From NCBI RefSeq assembly GCF_000283655.1, contig NC_016622.1, forward strand, positions 1,810,501 to 1,874,500: a stretch of 64,000 nucleotides of DNA, given 5' to 3'. A program made the translations under genes and the position numbers. Below the pieces are notes generated by a model. The model did not search any database. It saw only the letters and a program-made list of their open reading frames with translations, and was not told the origin of the DNA. Origin of the DNA: Azospirillum lipoferum 4B. Lineage in GTDB: Bacteria > Pseudomonadota > Alphaproteobacteria > Azospirillales > Azospirillaceae. Of the stretch, positions 26,974-36,365 are shown one piece after another; positions within the stretch are counted from its first letter, which is position 1; every line of letters begins with the position of its first letter.

Positions 26974-27942
26974 ATGCGGGATCTGCAAGGCGCCGCCGTC
27001 GTGGTGGCCGGAGCATCGAGCGGAATCGGGCGGGCCACCGCACTGGCCTTCGCCCGCGAAGGCGCCCGGCTGGCGCTGGCCGCCCGCCGGGAGGAGCTGC
27101 TGGAGGAGGTGGCGGAGGAGTGCCGCCGCTTGGGCGCCGGCGCCGTCGTCATCCCCACCGATGTCACCGATGCCGACGCGGTGAAGCGCCTCGCCGAGCG
27201 TACGGTGGAGGAATTCGGCTCCATCGACATCTGGATCGCCAATGCCGGCGTCGGCGCGGTCGGCCGCTTCGAGGATACCCCGGTCGAGGCGCACCGCCGG
27301 GTGATCGAAACCAACCTGCTGGGGCCGCTCCACGGCGCCCATGCGGTGCTGCCGCTGTTCCGCCGCCAGGGCCACGGCACCTTCATCGCCACCGTATCGG
27401 TCGGTGCCTTCGCGCCCGCTCCCTATGCCGCGGCCTATGCCGCCAGCAAATACGGTCTGGACGGGCTGCTGGAAAGCCTGCGGGCCGAGCAGGTCGACAG
27501 CCCCGGCCTGCATGTCTGCGGCGTCTATCCCGCCTTCACCGACACGCCCGGCATGATGCACGGCGCCAACTACACCGGGCACGAGCTGTCGCCGGAAGGC
27601 CCGATCTACGACGATCCCGAGGACGTGGCGGCGACGATGGTGTCCGTCGCCCGCCGGCCGCGTGCCAAGGCGATGGTCGGGGCGCTGACGCCGCTGGCCC
27701 GGCTCGGCCACGCCGTGGCGCCGCGTCTGGTGGAGGCGGTGGCCGGCTATGGCGCCCACCGTCATTTCGACCGCCAGCCCCCGGCGCCGCACAGCGACGG
27801 CAACCTGTTCCAGCCGGTGGAGCGCGGCCGGGACATCACCGGCGGCTTCTACACCCCACCGCCCGCCTGGGTCTCTCCCGTGCTGGTGGCCGGCGCCGCA
27901 GTCGCCGCCTTTGCCGCCTACCGCAGCCTGCGGCGGCATTGA
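26974..27942 (+). CDS. Short-chain dehydrogenase/reductase with C-terminal extension
   Basis: The 322-residue protein has the classical SDR core: the NAD(P) loop VVAGASSGIGRATALAFARE, the NAG motif WIANAGVGAVG, and the active-site Ser-Tyr-Lys (SVGAFAPAPYAAAYAASKYG, with Tyr and Lys in the YxxxK arrangement). After residue 250 there is an extension of about 70 residues that ends in a hydrophobic segment (SPVLVAGAAVAAFAAY), suggesting membrane anchoring, plus a basic tail. Substrate is unknown. The ATG at 26974 is chosen for its strong upstream ribosome-binding site (ggaggggagaagg). Confidence 0.9.
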   Translation: MRDLQGAAVVVAGASSGIGRATALAFAREGARLALAARREELLEEVAEECRRLGAGAVVIPTDVTDADAVKRLAERTVEEFGSIDIWIANAGVGAVGRFEDTPVEAHRRVIETNLLGPLHGAHAVLPLFRRQGHGTFIATVSVGAFAPAPYAAAYAASKYGLDGLLESLRAEQVDSPGLHVCGVYPAFTDTPGMMHGANYTGHELSPEGPIYDDPEDVAATMVSVARRPRAKAMVGALTPLARLGHAVAPRLVEAVAGYGAHRHFDRQPPAPHSDGNLFQPVERGRDITGGFYTPPPAWVSPVLVAGAAVAAFAAYRSLRRH

Positions 27943-28041
27943 CCGCCCCTCCGGAATGGCGTCGACATCGGCTTCAATCGCCCTCTCCCGCCCCGGGAGA
28001 GGGTGTGACTAGCGATCCCCTGCGAAATCCCGCCACGCCCC

Positions 28042-28070
28042 TTGACGCAGCCCCCCGATTGCCGTAAGCA
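28042..28070 (+). promoter_or_regulatory. Candidate sigma-70 promoter for rplY
   Basis: A TTGACG box at 28042-28047 and TAAGCA at 28065-28070 are separated by 17 bp, about 60 bp before the rplY ATG. The -10 is imperfect but the spacing is ideal for a housekeeping promoter. Confidence 0.45.
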
Positions 28071-28129
28071 CGCCGCGCACGCGTCGGCACCCCTGGAGGC
28101 CGGCGCCCTTTTCGTTTTGGAGCATCGTC

Positions 28130-28726
28130 ATGACCAAGATCATTCCGCTCGGCGCTGAGACGCGCGAACGGGCCGGCAAGGGGACCGCCCGCCAGACCCG
28201 CCGTGACGGCCGCATTCCGGCCGTCATCTACGGTGGCAAGCAGGCTCCCCTGACCATTTCGCTCGAGAAGTTCGAGTTCACCCGCGTCCTGCATCAGCCG
28301 GGCTTCTTCACCCACCTGTTCGAGGTGACCGTCGACGGCACCGCCCATCGCGTCCTGCCGCGCGACGTGCAGTTCCACCCGGTGACCGACGTCCCGCTGC
28401 ATGTCGACTTCCTGCGCGTTTCGGCCGACACCCGCACCAACGTGCAGGTTCCGGTCGAGTTCGTCGACCAGGAGAAGTCGGCCGGCCTGAAGCGCGGCGG
28501 TGTGCTGAACATCGTCCGTCACGAGCTGGAGCTGAGCTGCCCGGCCGACAGCATCCCCGAGCACATCACGATCTCGTGCGAGGGCTTCGACGTCGGCGAC
28601 TCGATCCACATCTCCTCGGTCAAGCTGCCGGAGGGTGTGACCTCGACGATCACCGACCGCGATTTCACCATCGCGACCATCGTTGCCCCGTCGGGCCTGA
28701 AGTCGGACGAGAACGCCGCTTCCTAA
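28130..28726 (+). CDS. rplY: Ribosomal protein L25/general stress protein Ctc
   Basis: L25/Ctc binds 5S rRNA. The 198-residue protein has an N-terminal L25 domain (RERAGKGTARQTRRDGRIPAVIYG) and the Ctc C-terminal beta-domain present in long alphaproteobacterial forms. It is followed by an intrinsic terminator and then pth, a widely conserved order. Confidence 0.95.
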   Translation: MTKIIPLGAETRERAGKGTARQTRRDGRIPAVIYGGKQAPLTISLEKFEFTRVLHQPGFFTHLFEVTVDGTAHRVLPRDVQFHPVTDVPLHVDFLRVSADTRTNVQVPVEFVDQEKSAGLKRGGVLNIVRHELELSCPADSIPEHITISCEGFDVGDSIHISSVKLPEGVTSTITDRDFTIATIVAPSGLKSDENAAS

Positions 28727-28759
28727 CCGGAGCGTTCGTTCTTCGACGATGGTTACAGT

Positions 28760-28785
28760 GGGGGGCTTCGGCCCCCCGCTTCGTT
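28760..28785 (+). terminator. Intrinsic terminator after rplY
   Basis: A GC stem (ggggggc / gcccccc) with a ttcg tetraloop is followed by a T-containing tract (gcttcgtttt) 34 bp after the rplY stop. The shape is typical of a rho-independent terminator. Confidence 0.8.
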
Positions 28786-28816
28786 TTGTGGAGTTGCCTT
28801 TCAAAGGGTGAGGGAC

Positions 28817-29389
28817 ATGCTGCTTCTGGTCGGACTGGGCAACCCCGGCAACGAGTATGCCCGCAACCGCCACAACATCGGTTTCATGGCGGTGGAGACC
28901 ATCGCCCAACGCCATCGCTTCACCCCATGGAAGAAGCGCTTCCAGGGCCAGACCGCCGAGGGCACCGTCGCCGGCGACAAGGTTCTGGCGCTGGAGCCCG
29001 CCACCTTCATGAACCTGTCGGGCCAGTCGGTGGTGGCGGCCCTGCAATTCTACAAGCTGAAGCCCGAGAACGTCGTCGTCATCCATGACGAGCTGGACCT
29101 GCCCCCCGGCAAGATCCGGGTGAAGAAGGGTGGCGGCCATGGCGGCCACAACGGCCTGCGCTCCATCGACGCGCATATCGGCAAGGACTACTGGCGCATC
29201 CGGCTGGGCATCGGCCATCCCGGCAACAAGGATCTGGTCAGCGGCTATGTCCTGCACGACTTCGCCAAGGCCGACCAGGGCTGGATCGACCCGCTGCTCG
29301 ACGCCGTCTCCGACAACCTGCCCCTGATGGTGGAAGGCCAGCCGGAGCTGTTCATGAACAAGGTGACGGTGGCGACGCAGGCGCGATAA
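28817..29389 (+). CDS. pth: Peptidyl-tRNA hydrolase
   Basis: Pth releases peptides from tRNA after premature drop-off. The 190-residue protein shows [21 protein letters not shown], with catalytic His in the RHNIGF motif, [30 protein letters not shown], and the C-terminal LGIGHPG motif. The ATG at 28817 is preceded by gtgagggac, which supplies a Shine-Dalgarno. A GTG three codons earlier is possible. It is followed by ychF, the usual neighbour. Confidence 0.96.
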   Translation: MLLLVGLGNPGNEYARNRHNIGFMAVETIAQRHRFTPWKKRFQGQTAEGTVAGDKVLALEPATFMNLSGQSVVAALQFYKLKPENVVVIHDELDLPPGKIRVKKGGGHGGHNGLRSIDAHIGKDYWRIRLGIGHPGNKDLVSGYVLHDFAKADQGWIDPLLDAVSDNLPLMVEGQPELFMNKVTVATQAR

Positions 29390-29493
29390 GCCGCCGCCTG
29401 CCCGTCCCCTCCCCCACTTCGCGTTTGCGCTTTGCCCCCCTTCGTAGGATAAAGCGCAACAATTCCAGCATTTCCGACGGCGAGCACCCACCC

Positions 29494-30594
29494 ATGGGCT
29501 TCAATTGCGGCATCGTCGGCCTGCCGAACGTCGGCAAGTCGACCCTTTTCAACGCGCTGACCGCCACCCAGGCGGCGGAGGCGGCGAATTTCCCCTTCTG
29601 CACCAAGGAGCCGAACGTCGGCCGCGTCAGCGTGCCCGACCCGCGGCAGGACAAGCTGGCGGAAATCGCCAAGTCGCAGAAGGTCATCCCGACCCAGCTG
29701 GAGTTCGTGGACATCGCCGGCCTGATCCGCGGCGCGTCGAAGGGTGAAGGGCTGGGCAACCAGTTCCTCGCCAACATCCGCGAGGTCGACGCCATCGTCC
29801 ATGTGCTGCGCTGCTTCGAGGACGACGACATCACCCATGTCGAGGGCAGCGTCGACCCGCTGCGCGATGCCGAGGTGGTCGAGACCGAGCTGATGCTTGC
29901 CGACATGGAAAGCCTGGAACGCCAGCTGACCAGCCTGCAGAAGAAGGCCAAGGGCGGCGACAAGGACAGCAAGATCAAGGCCGACCTGATGGAGCGCGCC
30001 CTGAAGGTGCTGCAGGACGGCAAGCCGGCCCGCGTGGTCGAGGTGTCGGACGAGGAGCGGCCGGTGTTCAAGCAGTTCATGCTGCTGACCGCCAAGCCGG
30101 TGCTCTATGTCTGCAATGTGGAGGAGGCGTCCGCCGCCACCGGCAACGCATTCTCCGCCAAGGTCGCCGAAAAGGCCAAGGCCGAGAATGCCGAAGTCGT
30201 CGTGATTTCCGCCGCCATCGAGTCCGAGGTCGCCCAGCTCACCGACCCGGCCGAGAAGGCGGAGTTCCTGGAATCGATGGGGCTGGAGGAAACCGGCCTG
30301 AACAAGCTGATCCGCGCCGGCTTCAAGCTGCTGGACCTGATCACCTTCTTCACCGTCGGCCCCAAGGAGACGCGCGCCTGGACCGTGCGCCGCAACGCCA
30401 AGGCCCCGGAAGCGGCGGGCGTCATCCACACCGACTTCGAACGCGGCTTCATCCGCGCCGAAACCATCGACTACACCAGCTATGTCACGCTGGGTGGCGA
30501 GCAGGGGGCGAAGGACGCCGGCAAGATGCGCCAGGAAGGCAAGGAATACGTCGTCCAGGATGGCGACATCTTCCACTTCCGCTTCAACGTTTAA
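29494..30594 (+). CDS. ychF: Redox-regulated ATPase YchF (Obg-like)
   Basis: YchF is a TRAFAC P-loop ATPase that binds ribosomes. The 366-residue protein begins MGFNCGIVGLPNVGKSTLFNALT with a G1 loop, then DIAGLIRGASKGEGLGNQFL, and a C-terminal TGS domain (YTSYVTLGGEQGAKDAGKMR). The ATG at 29494 is the family start. Confidence 0.96.
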   Translation: MGFNCGIVGLPNVGKSTLFNALTATQAAEAANFPFCTKEPNVGRVSVPDPRQDKLAEIAKSQKVIPTQLEFVDIAGLIRGASKGEGLGNQFLANIREVDAIVHVLRCFEDDDITHVEGSVDPLRDAEVVETELMLADMESLERQLTSLQKKAKGGDKDSKIKADLMERALKVLQDGKPARVVEVSDEERPVFKQFMLLTAKPVLYVCNVEEASAATGNAFSAKVAEKAKAENAEVVVISAAIESEVAQLTDPAEKAEFLESMGLEETGLNKLIRAGFKLLDLITFFTVGPKETRAWTVRRNAKAPEAAGVIHTDFERGFIRAETIDYTSYVTLGGEQGAKDAGKMRQEGKEYVVQDGDIFHFRFNV

Positions 30595-30657
30595 GAAAGC
30601 GGGGTCTGGGGGGCGAGGGCTCAACCGCCCCCCTACTCCACCTCCGCCGTCACCCAA

Positions 30658-30675
30658 CTGTCATATTGTCGTAAC
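30658..30675 (+). promoter_or_regulatory. Possible degenerate Pho box
   Basis: A perfect half-site CTGTCAT (30658-30664) is followed after four bases by TCGTAAC, a poor match to a second CTGTCAT. It lies about 85 bp before the sodium/phosphate carrier gene. PhoB boxes are two such 7-bp repeats at 11-bp spacing. The second half-site is weak, so this is only a candidate. Confidence 0.3.
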
Positions 30676-30742
30676 AATTCGCACACCCCACCCTTCAGTT
30701 AGGGGTGCGACCTGACCGCCCCGATCCGACAGAGGGGGTGCG

Positions 30743-32413
30743 ATGCAGGCGACGCGGGTGCTGCTGGAACTGGCCGGGAATGTCGTGCTGCTCCTGTGGG
30801 GGCTGCACATGGTGCAGAGCGGGCTGACCCGCGCGCTGGGCGGCGACCTGCGCCGCATCCTGGGCGCCGGGCTGCGCAACCGCTGGACCGCCTTCCTGTC
30901 CGGCATGGGCATCACCATGCTGTTGCAGAGCAGCACCGCCACCGGCCTGATGGCGACCGGCTTCACCGCCAACGGGCTGGTGTCGCTGATGCCGGCGCTG
31001 GCGGTGATGCTGGGGGCCAATGTCGGCTCCACCCTGATCGTCCAGGTCCTCGCCTTCGACGTCACCCATGTGGCGCCGGTGCTGCTGCTCGGCGGCTTCC
31101 TTGCCTTCCGCCGCGGCGGCCGGACGCGCAGCCGCGACCTGGGCCGGGTCGCCATCGGTCTGGGGCTGATGCTGCTGTCGCTGCACCTGCTGGTCGCCAC
31201 CATCGCTCCGGCAGAGAACGCGCCGATGCTGCGGCGGATGCTGGGCATGCTGACCGCCGATCCGGTGGTGGCGGTGCTGTTGGCCGCCATCCTGTCCTGG
31301 GCCGCCCATTCCAGCGTCGCCGCGATCCTGCTGATCGCCTCGCTGGCCGGCGGCGGGGTGATCGGGCCGGAGGCCGCCGTCGCCATGGTGGCCGGCGCCA
31401 ATCTGGGCAGCGCGATCAATCCCATCGTCGAGGGGCCGGGCGGCGACGGCCACAATCCGGCGGCCCGGCGGCTGCCGGTGGGCAATCTGGTCAACCGCAT
31501 CGCCGGATGCCTGATCGTCCTGCCGCTGCTTGGGCCGATCACCGCCGGGCTGCAGACGCTGTCGCCGGATGCCACCCGGCTGGCCGCCAACTTCCACCTC
31601 GCCTTCAATCTGGCGATGGCCGCGCTGTTCATCGGTCCGCTGCCCTGGTTCGCCCGGGTTCTGACCCGGCTGTTCCCGGAACGGGTAGCCGTCGCCGATC
31701 CGGGAATGCCGCTCTATCTCGACCGCAGCGCGCTCCGCGTCCCCCACCTCGCCATCGCCAACGCGGCACGCGAGGCGCTGCGCATGGCCGACGCGGTGGA
31801 CAGCATGCTGCGCGGCGCCCTGGACGTGCTGCACAGCGACGACCGCAAGCGGGTGCAGGAAATCCGGCGGATGGACGACGTGCTGGACCGGCTGCATGAC
31901 GCGATCAAGCACTATCTCACCCAGATCAACGTGGAGGATCTGGACGAACGCGACGCCCGCCGGGTGTCGGACGTGCTGACCTTCACCATCAACCTCGAAC
32001 ATGTCGGCGACATCGTCGACCGCAACCTGATGGAGGCGGCGTCCAAGAAGATTCGGCGCAAGCTGCGCTTTTCCACCGAAGGGGCGGCCGAAATCGCCGG
32101 CATGCTGGAACGGCTGAGCGAAACCCAGCGGCTGGCCGCCGCCGTCTTCGTGTCCGGCGACATCCGCTCCGCCCGCGCGCTGATGCGCGAGAAGGAAGTG
32201 ATCCGCGACCTGGAGACCAGCGCCACCGAGGCGCATTTCGCCCGCCTGCGTGCCGGACGGACCGAAAGCGTGGAGACCAGCGCCCTGCATCTGGACATCC
32301 TGCGCGACCTGCGCCGCATCAACGCCCATCTGGTCGCCGCCGCCTACCCGGTGCTCGATCAATCGGGGGAGTTGCTGCCCAGCCGTCTCAAGCACGGGGC
32401 AACCCATGGGTGA
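30743..32413 (+). CDS. Sodium/phosphate cotransporter family protein with C-terminal PhoU-like domain
   Basis: This 556-residue membrane protein starts with paired Na/Pi repeats. GMGITMLLQSSTATGLMATGF is near residue 53, and a second copy is marked by HSSVAAILLIASL near residue 189. The inverted QSS-type motifs are characteristic of NptA/YjbB-like phosphate carriers. The last 200 residues are an all-helical PhoU-like domain (DDVLDRLHDAIKHYLTQ..., RDLRRINAHLVAAAYPVL). It probably exports or imports phosphate and may be controlled by phosphate status. An ATG start at 30743 is used; upstream sequence is non-coding. Confidence 0.9.
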   Translation: MQATRVLLELAGNVVLLLWGLHMVQSGLTRALGGDLRRILGAGLRNRWTAFLSGMGITMLLQSSTATGLMATGFTANGLVSLMPALAVMLGANVGSTLIVQVLAFDVTHVAPVLLLGGFLAFRRGGRTRSRDLGRVAIGLGLMLLSLHLLVATIAPAENAPMLRRMLGMLTADPVVAVLLAAILSWAAHSSVAAILLIASLAGGGVIGPEAAVAMVAGANLGSAINPIVEGPGGDGHNPAARRLPVGNLVNRIAGCLIVLPLLGPITAGLQTLSPDATRLAANFHLAFNLAMAALFIGPLPWFARVLTRLFPERVAVADPGMPLYLDRSALRVPHLAIANAAREALRMADAVDSMLRGALDVLHSDDRKRVQEIRRMDDVLDRLHDAIKHYLTQINVEDLDERDARRVSDVLTFTINLEHVGDIVDRNLMEAASKKIRRKLRFSTEGAAEIAGMLERLSETQRLAAAVFVSGDIRSARALMREKEVIRDLETSATEAHFARLRAGRTESVETSALHLDILRDLRRINAHLVAAAYPVLDQSGELLPSRLKHGATHG

Positions 32414-32600
32414 CGAACCTGCCCAAAGACGGGGTGAGGCGAGGCCCACGCTTCGCCCTTTTCTTGTCACCGCCCCAGTAACGTTAACTCTTTCGTAACC
32501 ATCTAAAATTCGTCAAGCTCTTTCGCGACATGGTTAACAAACCATTGCCGTGGTTGTTATGCCAGGGAGTGCCGGGCATCGACCGGCGAAGGTTGGCGGA

Positions 32601-33485
32601 ATGGAGCGGACGGTGGCGAACACGCGCGCGACGTCGAACGGGCCGGATACACCGGGGACATCCGACGCCGGATTCGTCGAGCGGGTCCGCGACGCCATCG
32701 ACCGGCAGGAGCTGTCGCTGGTCTTCCAACCACAGGCCGACGTCTTCACCAACCGCCTGACCGGGTTCGAGGCGCTGTCGCGCTGGCGCCTGTCCGACGG
32801 CACCATGCTGCCCCCCGACGTCTTCGTGCCGATGGCCGAACAGGGGGAGGCAATCCACCTGCTGGGCGAATGGACCCTGCGCGAGGCCTGCTCGGCGGCG
32901 GCCGGCTGGCTCCGCGCCGGCATCGTCGACGTTCCGGTATCGGTGAACCTGTCGGCCCGTCAGCTCGACGATCCGGGTCTTGTGCTGAAGGTACTGGGGA
33001 TCCTGGCCGAAACCGGCCTGCCCGCTGCGAACCTCAAGCTGGAACTGACCGAAACCGCGATGTTCAGCCAGACCGCCGACGCGCGGGAGGCCCTGCTGCA
33101 GCTGCGCGGCGCCGGAATCCGGATGGTGCTGGACGATTTCGGCACCGGCTGGTCGTCGCTCGCCACCCTGCGGCGGGTGCCGGTGGAAGCGCTGAAGATC
33201 GACAAGCAGTTCGTCCAGGCGATGGTGGAGGATCGCGACTCCGCCGCCATCGTCCAGGCGGTGGTGGCGCTTGCCCATGCCCTCGACCTCGGTGTGGTGG
33301 CGGAGGGGGTGGAGACGGCCGAACAGCGCCTGTACCTCCAGGCCTACCGCTGCGACACGCTGCAGGGCTATTGGCTGTCGCGCCCGCTGACCGCCGACGG
33401 CGTGGCGGAGTTCCTGGCCGAACGCAGCGTCGTCATCGGCCTGAAGCCGGGCGGGCCTTCCGCTGTTCCGCCGACATCAGGATGA
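32601..33485 (+). CDS. EAL-domain cyclic-di-GMP phosphodiesterase-like protein
   Basis: This 294-residue protein is an EAL domain with little else. It carries FEALSRW (the EAL signature), LELTETAMF, DDFGTGWSSL, IDKQFVQ and EGVETAEQ, all of which are metal-binding or catalytic motifs. It therefore probably hydrolyses c-di-GMP and should be active. There is no sensory domain and no membrane segment; a flexible N-terminal tail precedes the domain. Its last 53 bp overlap the 3' end of the convergent Nudix gene. The ATG at 32601 has aaggttggcgga upstream. Confidence 0.9.
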   Translation: MERTVANTRATSNGPDTPGTSDAGFVERVRDAIDRQELSLVFQPQADVFTNRLTGFEALSRWRLSDGTMLPPDVFVPMAEQGEAIHLLGEWTLREACSAAAGWLRAGIVDVPVSVNLSARQLDDPGLVLKVLGILAETGLPAANLKLELTETAMFSQTADAREALLQLRGAGIRMVLDDFGTGWSSLATLRRVPVEALKIDKQFVQAMVEDRDSAAIVQAVVALAHALDLGVVAEGVETAEQRLYLQAYRCDTLQGYWLSRPLTADGVAEFLAERSVVIGLKPGGPSAVPPTSG

Positions 33486-33906
33486 CCCGGCGGGTCTCGT
33501 CCCACTCCGTCAGGTCGCCGGCCTCATCGGCGGTGGCCCAGCAGGCTTCCAGCGCATCGTCGGCGCAGATCGGGTCGCCCTCCGCACTGTCCGCCGCCAC
33601 CTCCACCAGCGTGTAGTGGTAATGGACGCGGCCCTCGGCATCGGGGGTGATGGCGTCCACCACGGTGACGATGCCGGTCGGCACCACCTCCAGCCCGGTT
33701 TCCTCCCGCACCTCGCGGATCGCGGTCTCGAACACGGTCTCGCCCACCGACTGCGCCCCGCCCGGCAGGCTCCATTGCCCCAGCCGCGGCGCCTTGCCCC
33801 GCCGGATCAGCAGGACCCGGTCCCCGCGCCAGACGACGACCCCCACCCCCACCCAGGGACGGTCGGGATATTCGCGGCTGGAACGGTCGGGCTGGGTGGA
33901 GGACAT
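33433..33906 (-). CDS. Nudix hydrolase
   Basis: The 157-residue protein contains the Nudix box GGAQSVGETVFETAIREVREETGLEV (GX5EX7REUXEEXGU pattern), which binds metal and cleaves diphosphate bonds. Substrate is not predictable; ADP-ribose or oxidised nucleotides are common. Its 3' end overlaps the EAL gene on the opposite strand by 53 bp. It is divergent from the LysR gene. The start at MSSTQPDRSS follows a reasonable purine tract. Confidence 0.92.
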   Translation of the reverse strand: MSSTQPDRSSREYPDRPWVGVGVVVWRGDRVLLIRRGKAPRLGQWSLPGGAQSVGETVFETAIREVREETGLEVVPTGIVTVVDAITPDAEGRVHYHYTLVEVAADSAEGDPICADDALEACWATADEAGDLTEWDETRRVILMSAEQRKARPASGR

Positions 33907-34024
33907 GCGTGGCTCCCTATCGATGGCTTGACCCGACGTTAACGCGATCCGACACTGGCACACCAGACGCGACGACGCGCCGCCGCCTTTTGCCGGCTCA
34001 CATTCACAGCCCCATGGCCGTCCC

Positions 34025-34966
34025 ATGAAGCTCAACGAAATCCGCACCTTCATCGCCGTGGCCGATGCGCAGTCGGTGCAGGAGGCCGGCAACCGGTTGG
34101 GGCTGACGCAGTCGGCGGTGTCGCGGCTGATCCAGCGGCTGGAGGCGGAATTGGGCGTCGTGCTGTTCGACCGGCAGACCAAGCCGTTGGCGCTGACCCG
34201 CGACGGGGAGCTGGCGCTTGCCCATGCGCGGCGCATCCTGGCGGCGGCCAGCGACTTCGCCGACGCGTTCGCCGGGTCCGCCGAACCGCGCGGGCTGCTG
34301 CGGCTGGGCGTGGCGCATGTGCTGACCGCGCTTGCCGCCGGACGGCCGCTGGACGATCTGCGCGCCGGCTTTCCGGGCCTGACGTTGCGGCTGCATTCCG
34401 ACTGGAGCAACCCGCTGATCGAGCAGGTTCGCGCCGGTACGCTCGATGGCGGGCTGATCCTGATGTGCGAGGAGCAGACGCCGCCCGACGACCTGCCCGC
34501 CCGCCGGATCAGGACCGAGGATGTCAGCATCGTCGCCTCCCCCGACCGGTCGGTCGGCGCCGATCTGGCATCGATGAACGAACATGGATGGGTGTTGCAG
34601 CCCAACGGCTGCCGGTATCGCGAGGCGCTCCATCAAGCGCTGGCGCCGCTGGGACTGCAGCCGAACGTGACGGTGGAGGCCTACGACCAGAGCCTGCTGG
34701 TGTCGCTGGTCGCGCGCGGTGTCGGATTCGGGCTGGCGCCGATGGGCCTGATCGCGCCGATCCCCGGTGCCGCCCTGGTGCGGCCGGTCGAGCTGCCCGG
34801 CTTCCGGATGTCGGTGACCATCTGGCTGATCCAATCGCGGACGACCGGACGCATCGCCCCGGTGTTCGACCGGCTGGAGGAGGCGCTGCGGCGCGAGTTG
34901 GCCACCGCTCAGCCGGTGAAGCAGGCGATGGAACAGGTCGCCCTCTTGCATTCCGCCGCGGAATGA
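34025..34966 (+). CDS. LysR-family transcriptional regulator
   Basis: The 313-residue protein opens with a winged helix (LNEIRTFIAVADAQSVQEAGNRLGLTQSAVSRLIQRLEAELGVVLF) and continues with a periplasmic-binding-like effector domain. It is followed on the same strand by an MFS transporter whose expression it probably controls. The inducer is unknown. A Nudix gene is divergent. Confidence 0.92.
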   Translation: MKLNEIRTFIAVADAQSVQEAGNRLGLTQSAVSRLIQRLEAELGVVLFDRQTKPLALTRDGELALAHARRILAAASDFADAFAGSAEPRGLLRLGVAHVLTALAAGRPLDDLRAGFPGLTLRLHSDWSNPLIEQVRAGTLDGGLILMCEEQTPPDDLPARRIRTEDVSIVASPDRSVGADLASMNEHGWVLQPNGCRYREALHQALAPLGLQPNVTVEAYDQSLLVSLVARGVGFGLAPMGLIAPIPGAALVRPVELPGFRMSVTIWLIQSRTTGRIAPVFDRLEEALRRELATAQPVKQAMEQVALLHSAAE

Positions 34967-35104
34967 CCCGGTTGCCGATTATGAATTTGCCGAACTGTTG
35001 ATGCCTGCCTATCGTCGGAGGCGACACAACGCCACGATGCGTCTTCCGCTTCCGCGCTGCCGCGCCGGATTGGCACGCATCGGCACCCGACCCCGGAGGA
35101 CGCC

Positions 35105-36355
35105 TTGACCACCGCCACCCCCGCACCGGCGCCCTCCTGGAGGACGCCAGCACTCGTCGTCGTCTGCGGCTGCCTGATCTCGATGCTGGCCTTCGGACCG
35201 CGGTCCAGCATGGGCCTGTTCATCGGGCCGCTTTCGGAAACCCGCGGCTGGGGCCGCGATGTCTTCGCGCTGGCGATGGCGATCCAGAACATCCTGTGGG
35301 GGGCCGGCGGCCCCTTCGCCGGGGCGCTGACCGACCGCTACGGCCCCGCTCCGGTGCTGGCCGGCGGCGGGCTGCTCTATGCCGCCGGGCTGGCGCTGAT
35401 GCCCTACGCCACCACCAGCGTCGAACTGTACCTGACGGCCGGCGTGCTGATCGGGCTGGGGCTGTCCGGCGCCTCCTTCGGCATCATCATCGCCGGCTTC
35501 ACCCGGCTGCTGCCGCCGGAACAGCGCAGCTGGTCGGTCGGCATCGCCACCGCGGCCGGCTCGATGGGCCAGTTCCTGTTCGCGCCGATGGGCCAGGCCT
35601 TCATCGCCGGCTTCGGCTGGCAGACCGCCCTGCTCCTGCTGGCGGCATCGATGATCGCGGTGCCGCTGCTGGCCGGCGTCTTTCCCGGCCCGAAGGGCAT
35701 GACGGCGAGCGGCACCCCGGCGGTGACCGGCGCCAACATCGGCTACATCGCCGCGGTGCGGCAGGCCTTCCAGCATCGAAGCTATGTGCTGCTGGTCGCC
35801 GGCTTCTTCGTCTGCGGCTTCCAGCTGGCCTTCATCACCACCCACCTGCCGCCCTACCTGACCGAGGCCGGCATCAGTGCGTCGCTCGCCGCCTGGGCAC
35901 TGGCGCTGATCGGCCTGTTCAACGTCATCGGTTCCTACGCATCCGGCGTGCTGGCGGGCAAGGTCAGCAAGCGCTATCTGCTGTGCGCCAACTATTTCTC
36001 GCGCGGCATCGCGACCGCCATCTTCATCCTGCTGCCGATCTCGTCGGTGACGGTGATCGTCTACGCTGCGGTGATGGGGCTGCTGTGGCTGTCCACCGTG
36101 CCGCCGACCTCCGGCCTCGTCGCGCTGATGTTCGGCACCCGCTACATGGGCACGCTCTACGGCTTCGCCTTCTTCAGCCATCAGGTCGGCGGCTTCCTGG
36201 GCGTCTGGCTGGGCGGCGTCCTGTATGAGCGCACGGGGTCCTACGACGTCGTCTGGTGGCTGGGCGTGGCGCTGGCCATGTTCGCGACCATCGTCCACTG
36301 GCCGATCGCCGAGAAGCCCGCACCATCGCTGGCGGCGGCCGAGGCGAAGGCGTAA
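35105..36355 (+). CDS. MFS transporter (monocarboxylate/OFA-like)
   Basis: This 416-residue protein has 12 predicted transmembrane segments and an MFS motif A-like loop (GALTDRYGPAPVLAGG). It resembles monocarboxylate or OFA-type porters, but its substrate is unknown. A TTG start at 35105 is used because a good ribosome-binding site (cccggaggacgccTTG) lies just before it and no upstream ATG is suitable. The LysR regulator 138 bp upstream is a likely activator. Confidence 0.88.
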   Translation: MTTATPAPAPSWRTPALVVVCGCLISMLAFGPRSSMGLFIGPLSETRGWGRDVFALAMAIQNILWGAGGPFAGALTDRYGPAPVLAGGGLLYAAGLALMPYATTSVELYLTAGVLIGLGLSGASFGIIIAGFTRLLPPEQRSWSVGIATAAGSMGQFLFAPMGQAFIAGFGWQTALLLLAASMIAVPLLAGVFPGPKGMTASGTPAVTGANIGYIAAVRQAFQHRSYVLLVAGFFVCGFQLAFITTHLPPYLTEAGISASLAAWALALIGLFNVIGSYASGVLAGKVSKRYLLCANYFSRGIATAIFILLPISSVTVIVYAAVMGLLWLSTVPPTSGLVALMFGTRYMGTLYGFAFFSHQVGGFLGVWLGGVLYERTGSYDVVWWLGVALAMFATIVHWPIAEKPAPSLAAAEAKA

Positions 36356-36365
36356 GGTAGGTGTC

